Assembly (NCBI GenBank): GCA_902729315.2
Contig: LR746275.1
Span: 3,736,001 to 3,800,000, forward strand
Reading direction: 5' to 3'
DNA from: Spirodela intermedia
Lineage: Eukaryota; Streptophyta; Magnoliopsida; Alismatales; Araceae
Length of the DNA: 64,000 nt
Positions 59,586 to 64,000 of this stretch are shown here, piece after piece (position 1 is the stretch's first letter; the number at the start of each line of letters is the position of its first letter). The translations under genes and the position numbers were made by a program. The notes under the pieces were generated by a model. The model saw only the letters and a program-made list of their open reading frames with translations, was not told the DNA's origin and made no database searches.

Positions 59586-59686
59586 CTCTTATGAAATAAC
59601 GTTGATTTGATCAGAACAAAATCTTGGAACGTTCATTTCTACCCCTTCCTCTCTTTACCTCTTATGAAATAACGTTGATTTGATCA
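59586..59686. repeat. 28-bp direct repeat, two copies 73 bp apart
   Basis: The identical 28-base sequence starting CTCTTATGAAATAACG occurs at 59586-59613 and 59659-59686. Confidence 0.9.
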
Positions 59687-59946
59687 CTACACACATCTAT
59701 ATATATATATATATATAGATGTGTGTGTGTGTCTATATTTCCACAGCATCTACTGTAGAAGTCTTGAAGGCATAAAAATGTCAGTCCTTCCACACGAGAT
59801 GAAGTACGTGGAGCTTTAAATGTCCTATCTTTTTCTCTCTTTGTTTTCAAGGTCACCGAAAATGGCAAGTTGTAGCGAATGAGATAACAAAATGTCTGGT
59901 CATCTGTTGCATCCAACACCTAGAGCTCAGTCTCAGTATCTACTGT

Positions 59947-59950
<4 letters not shown>

Positions 59951-59993
<43 letters not shown>
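59951..59993. repeat. (CT)n microsatellite
   Basis: About 19 CT units with one CTAT interruption, upstream of the LBD gene. Confidence 0.93.
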
Positions 59994-59994
<1 letters not shown>

Positions 59995-60802
59995 GGAGTT
60001 TCCAAGATCACCAAAAATGGCGGTCGTTGGGCGCCATATGAACAAAAACCCTGTCGTTTTTAGAATGAAAAAACTCAGGCCTAATATATGTATCACCAAT
60101 TTTAGGTCTCACCTCCTTCCTTTCTTTCTCTATGGGTTTCTCAAGGTCACTAAGAATTACGGTCCCTGAGCTACGGATTCCCATAAATCGGTCGACTTCC
60201 TATCAGTTCTGCCGACCGGAGGGGAGCCATAGTTGTTCATTAGTTTTTCTATGTCGTCTCCTAGTTTGAACGACGTATGAAGGCGAAAGATTTCATAATC
60301 GTCCTCATTTTAAATCACGCGTTTCCCAGCACCCGCACATGCTCATATAAGCTATGCAAGGAACAGCGTGGGCTTAAACACACTGAACGTCAGGAAGATT
60401 TTGAAAATCATCCTAAAGTGGAAGCGAAGTATGGTTCATCGACAAACTATATCCAGAGAATCATTCATAGTTTCTCCCCAGGAGATAATCTAGGGTTTAC
60501 TACCTTCGGCTGCAGACAAATCAGCAGCTAGTTTTGGGTTGATCCCGGGGCCGTGATCTCAGTCTGCAATAATTGGGTAGTAAGCTCTCTCGCCCGATGC
60601 TCTTCCGCAGACATCCAAATGAGAAAGACCCTTTCTAGGGCTCGGTAAAATAAATAAACCCGTTAACGCAAAACCATGTACCCCACCGAGGGGACCCAAG
60701 AGGACTTTTATGCAAGGGATGGGGAAAAGCCAGTGCCACCAAAAAGCGCCCCCAAACGCCCATGTCAATCCAGTCTCTACCCTCTCTGAGTCCGACGCTG
60801 GT

Positions 60803-60809
60803 TATAAAT
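60803..60809 (+). promoter_or_regulatory. Probable TATA box of the LBD gene
   Basis: TATAAAT, 75 bp upstream of the first ATG and followed by a GC-rich leader. Confidence 0.6.
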
Positions 60810-60877
60810 CGTAAATCCTGTCGAGTCCGACGCCATCTCATCCATCGAGAAGGGGTGGGGAAAGAACTCTGAAGGCC

Positions 60878-62030
60878 ATGAACATGGCGGGGCTCGCATC
60901 TTCCTGCGGCGCTTGCAAGTTCTTGAGGAGGAAATGCGCCGAAGGGTGCGTTTTCGCTCCGTATTTCAGCTACGACCAGGGTGCAATCCATTTCGCGGCT
61001 GTCCACAAGGTGTTCGGAGCGAGCAACGTCTCCAAGCTTCTGTCCCACCTGCCGGTGCAACATCGCAGTGAAGCCGCTGTCACCATCTCCTACGAGGCCC
61101 AAGCGCGGATGAGGGATCCTGTTTACGGCTGCGTCTCTCATATTTTCGCCCTCCAGCAGCAGGTACCTCCTCTGCAAGCTTATTATTTCGTTTGGTCACC
61201 CAACGCGTATAACGGGCAGGATATCCGGATTACGATGCAGGTTCACGGCCAAATCTTAGAGTTCGAGTTACATAGAGAGGGCTAGGTAGAGTTCATATTC
61301 CATGGAAACTCGTTTAAAACCTAATAGATTATCATTCCCGAATGGTTTTGCGGAGGAAGTAGACGCGAGATCCTTAAAAGCCTCTCTTTTCCCTTATTGA
61401 CACGCGGTCTAATCGTAGGCTTCGAGTGACAAAGACAAAGAAAGAGCTAGAGGGATATCATATTCCTAATGCGGAACACATCTGAAACCAATGAAGAATG
61501 TTTAGTGGCACGGCACCAAGAAGGAGCCCACCCCTCGGTGGAGTTCCTACATAATGACAACCGTTTCAACAGATTACCGAAATTCCTCCTCGCTCCAAAC
61601 TATATGGAAATCGTTTGGAAATCAGTAATGAGAATGGACGTTATAGGTTAACTATCTGAGGACTCTTTCGTATGAAGGTAAAGTTGACTGGATGTTCTTG
61701 CAGGTTGCGAGTCTTCAAGAGGAGATTGAATCTCTCACCAAGCAACTGGCTCAAACAACCGGAGACGACCGGAACCCGAGCCCTCTAGCGTCTGATGGTA
61801 TCTGGGATTGCTTCCAAGTCTGCATGCAAGTGGACGAGTTCTCGAATCAACACACGGGGAATGCTAGTACCTTGAGTAGCTTTAGTGGGGAGAGTAAGGT
61901 TCAAGGACTACCCGCTGTGTACAGAGACGCCATAGAGAGATTGGAGTACACGCTGTTCAGCGACTTCACAAATGAGCCAAACTCATGGGAAGACCTCTCG
62001 GTGGATATGCTTGGAGACTTTGCCGTATGA
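60878..62030 (+). CDS. LOB-domain transcription factor (LBD16/LBD29-like)
   Basis: Class I LBD proteins bind DNA; the LBD16/18/29 branch acts downstream of auxin response factors in lateral root initiation. Two exons, 60878-61162 and 61704-62030, phase 0, give 203 residues. Visible: the zinc-finger-like C block [15 protein letters not shown] (CX2CX6CX3C) at about residues 10-24; [20 protein letters not shown]; the GAS block continuing [32 protein letters not shown]; and a leucine-zipper-like segment [15 protein letters not shown] holding the first three leucines of the LX6LX3LX6L pattern. The SYDQGA..HFAA and QQQVASLQ forms resemble LBD16/LBD29 most. The C-terminal half is acidic, as in activating LBDs. 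The intron falls at the usual place after QQQ. A second ATG two codons downstream (60884) could also start. Confidence 0.92.
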
Positions 62031-64000
62031 CAAGATCGGATGGACGTCGTTACCTTTTCGAAGAGACCAGATAAAACGAATCGGCTGTGGTGATACGTGC
62101 GGAAATATTTCTTCTGGTTGGGTTCATATTAGAAGAACGCGGTCGTTCTGCCGTTGTAATGCGGGTGTAGCATGGCGCAGCATTTGAAAATGCCAGTTAT
62201 GTTGACTAAGTTTAGGCTGCACCGTTTACTTAATAAATATGCTGCAAGTCAATCAAAGTCAGAGTCTTTATACAATTTTGATGTCATTTATCTACGTACC
62301 GAACCACGACAAAGATCTAGAACCACCAACCGACAAAACTACACAAGATCTGAACAAAACTGTTTATGAAAACTCTGACATCTTCCTCCCATGCAGTCCT
62401 ATGGACTTAGAAAATTGATTCTTCGATTCGTCCATTCTAAAATTGTGGATTAATTCCTAAAATATGAAGTAACGGCCTGAACTTCAGGCCCCTTAGTCAG
62501 ACAAAGAAAATGAATCTCGTTATAATCTTCCTAACTAGTACTAAAAATGGTTAGAACACTAATTCACGGTACCATCTATTTGAGAAAAGAATATAAAAAA
62601 TAAAAATAGATTATAATTAATACATTTTCACATATTTAAATGTTCAGGTTGTGTTTGGTTTTGACTATAATGCTGTTGTAAATGTATAGAAAACTGGTGC
62701 GGGGAAATCTGTGGAAGTAGAGAAAAAAAAGGAAAACATGTAATGAAAATCTATCAAGAGAGTCTATATATATATATATATATTTGCATATGTAAGAGCG
62801 TAGAAAGCTGGTGGGCAACAATCTCAGGTCAACTTTGTGACGACTCATTACTTTGAAATACCTCTTGAAGTGTTGGGACATTCCTTGGGATTGGGTGTAC
62901 CAATATATAGGCAATTAAAAGGATGTCCACTTGGAGAATATTTTTCACAAATCTCATTACTACATGGTATCAATTTTTAGTTCTTATTCCACTTGGAGAA
63001 TAATTTCATTCTCCAATAAAGATGAGCAGAGGTTGGACACCTATGATAACATCTTTTATTGGTGCTTCCTACTTCAGCCAAACACCTATCACTTCATCAC
63101 CTATTGGTGCTTGAAAATGAGATTTAAAAGCTGCGGTATTCTTTGTTTGTATTTGAATTTATGGTATGTTAGGGTGTTCATCTCACACCTATGGTGTGCT
63201 TGAATGGAAGACCTACACCTATGGTGTTTGGGGTGGCTTAATAAGTACATGTGATGTGATTGGTTGGTTAATTTAGGCCGTTACCTTATGGTATGTGTGC
63301 TTTGTTAATTGACACATACTTGTGATGTGATTGGTTGGTTAATTTAGATTATGTGGTGAGCTTAAGTCCTTTTTAGCACCTATGGTGTGCTAAACATAGA
63401 GTGAGGCATGTGGTTCACTAATGTCTAGGTGAAGACTATTAGAAGTATGCTTTCTAGCATAGATACATGACTTGAAGACTTAGTCGTATAAAACGGAGTT
63501 GAGTCCAAATGTCAATTCTATTATGATGGTGCAATATTGAAATCAAGGTGGAGTCTTTGAAAGTGAATGTAGACCAAAGGAGTTTGGTCGAATCACTCTA
63601 AAATTGAGTATATACGATTTCTCCTTAGTTTGTTTTGCATTTATATACTGATATAGAAATAGAATTGATACATTAATTTAATAAAAAAATAAAAAAAATA
63701 TTACACTCAATTAACCAAAAAAAAATACAAATCAATTCACCTCCCCTCTTGATTTATCTAGTCATATAAGGAACAACAATACATTTCTTAGTTTTTTGGA
63801 CAATATGGAGTAAGCATGAGTGCTCTCTATCTTCCTAAGTTGGATCCAAGGAACAATATCTTTGAATTAAGGATAATTAATGGACAAGTTCTCAGAATTT
63901 TATGAAAAGGTGCTGATAATTAGAATAAATTTAGCATTTGATTGAATTCGTCCCAAATTTCAACAAGAAGTTTTAGAATTGCACCTAATTTTTCAATATG
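62031..64000. other. AT-rich flank with LTR-like debris
   Basis: No gene seen. A 27-bp direct repeat occurs at 63250-63276 and 63321-63347, and an ACCTATGGTGT motif recurs near 63,188, 63,214 and 63,379. CAATTCACCTCCCCTCTTG near 63,735 resembles a pyrimidine tract often found beside Copia-type LTR ends. (TA)n lies at 62,764-62,783. Confidence 0.4.

Larger units (their letters stand above)
55914..60877. other. Large intergenic region upstream of the LBD gene
   Basis: About 5 kb without a recognisable gene. 55,914-56,280 is probably the TFIIA leader and promoter. 56,290-58,540 is AT-rich with two long microsatellites. 58,720-59,540 is a GC-rich island with open frames but no known protein. 59,586-60,200 has local repeats. 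The LBD promoter occupies the right end. Confidence 0.5.

Overview
The window is nuclear DNA of a flowering plant. It carries thirteen intron-bearing or intronless protein genes with canonical GT..AG introns, TOC75 and Rubisco activase precursors with plastid-targeting leaders, and plant-only families (FHY1, LBD, RDUF). Exons are GC-rich inside AT-rich flanks, and GA/CT microsatellites are abundant in introns and 5' leaders. This composition suits a monocot or early-diverging angiosperm better than a typical eudicot, but I cannot name the species.

Layout. 1-8.1 kb is gene-poor and AT-rich: a decayed tandem array of two-length repeat units, split by a 1.65-kb insertion that looks like a solo LTR with a 5-bp target duplication. 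From 8.1 kb the window is gene-rich. The genes are FHY1-like (minus, 8.1-9.3), a ZIP zinc/iron transporter (minus, 10.0-11.1), an RDUF-type RING-H2 ubiquitin ligase (minus, 14.6-15.9), a Fes1-like Hsp70 nucleotide exchange factor (plus, 18.0-21.9) and TOC75 (minus, 22.2-28.2). A TPR protein (plus, 28.6-32.3) diverges from TOC75 across a 387-bp shared promoter. Then come a D-type cyclin (minus, 33.4-34.8), GID4 (minus, 36.3-39.6), Rubisco activase (minus, 40.7-42.8), a plastid-type xylose/sugar-proton symporter (minus, 43.8-49.0), a possible small protein gene (plus, 49.9-50.2), the TFIIA large subunit (minus, 51.1-55.9) and an LBD16/29-like LOB-domain factor (plus, 60.9-62.0). The last 2 kb is AT-rich with LTR-like debris.

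Gene models were built by hand from splice signals and reading-frame continuity. All multi-exon models keep phase across every junction and give lengths near those known for their families. The genes do not form one pathway. Several act in plastid biology (TOC75, Rubisco activase, the sugar symporter), two in ubiquitin-dependent degradation (RDUF, GID4) and one in phytochrome A light signalling (FHY1), but this looks like ordinary plant gene order rather than a cluster.

The most interesting points are the decayed array of a lysine-rich coiled-coil-like module, a 96-bp triplication that copies a 3' splice site in the symporter gene, a Rubisco activase intron that begins with an in-frame stop and so could yield the short isoform, and a GC-AG intron in TFIIA. 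I found no new defence, mobile or biosynthetic system.
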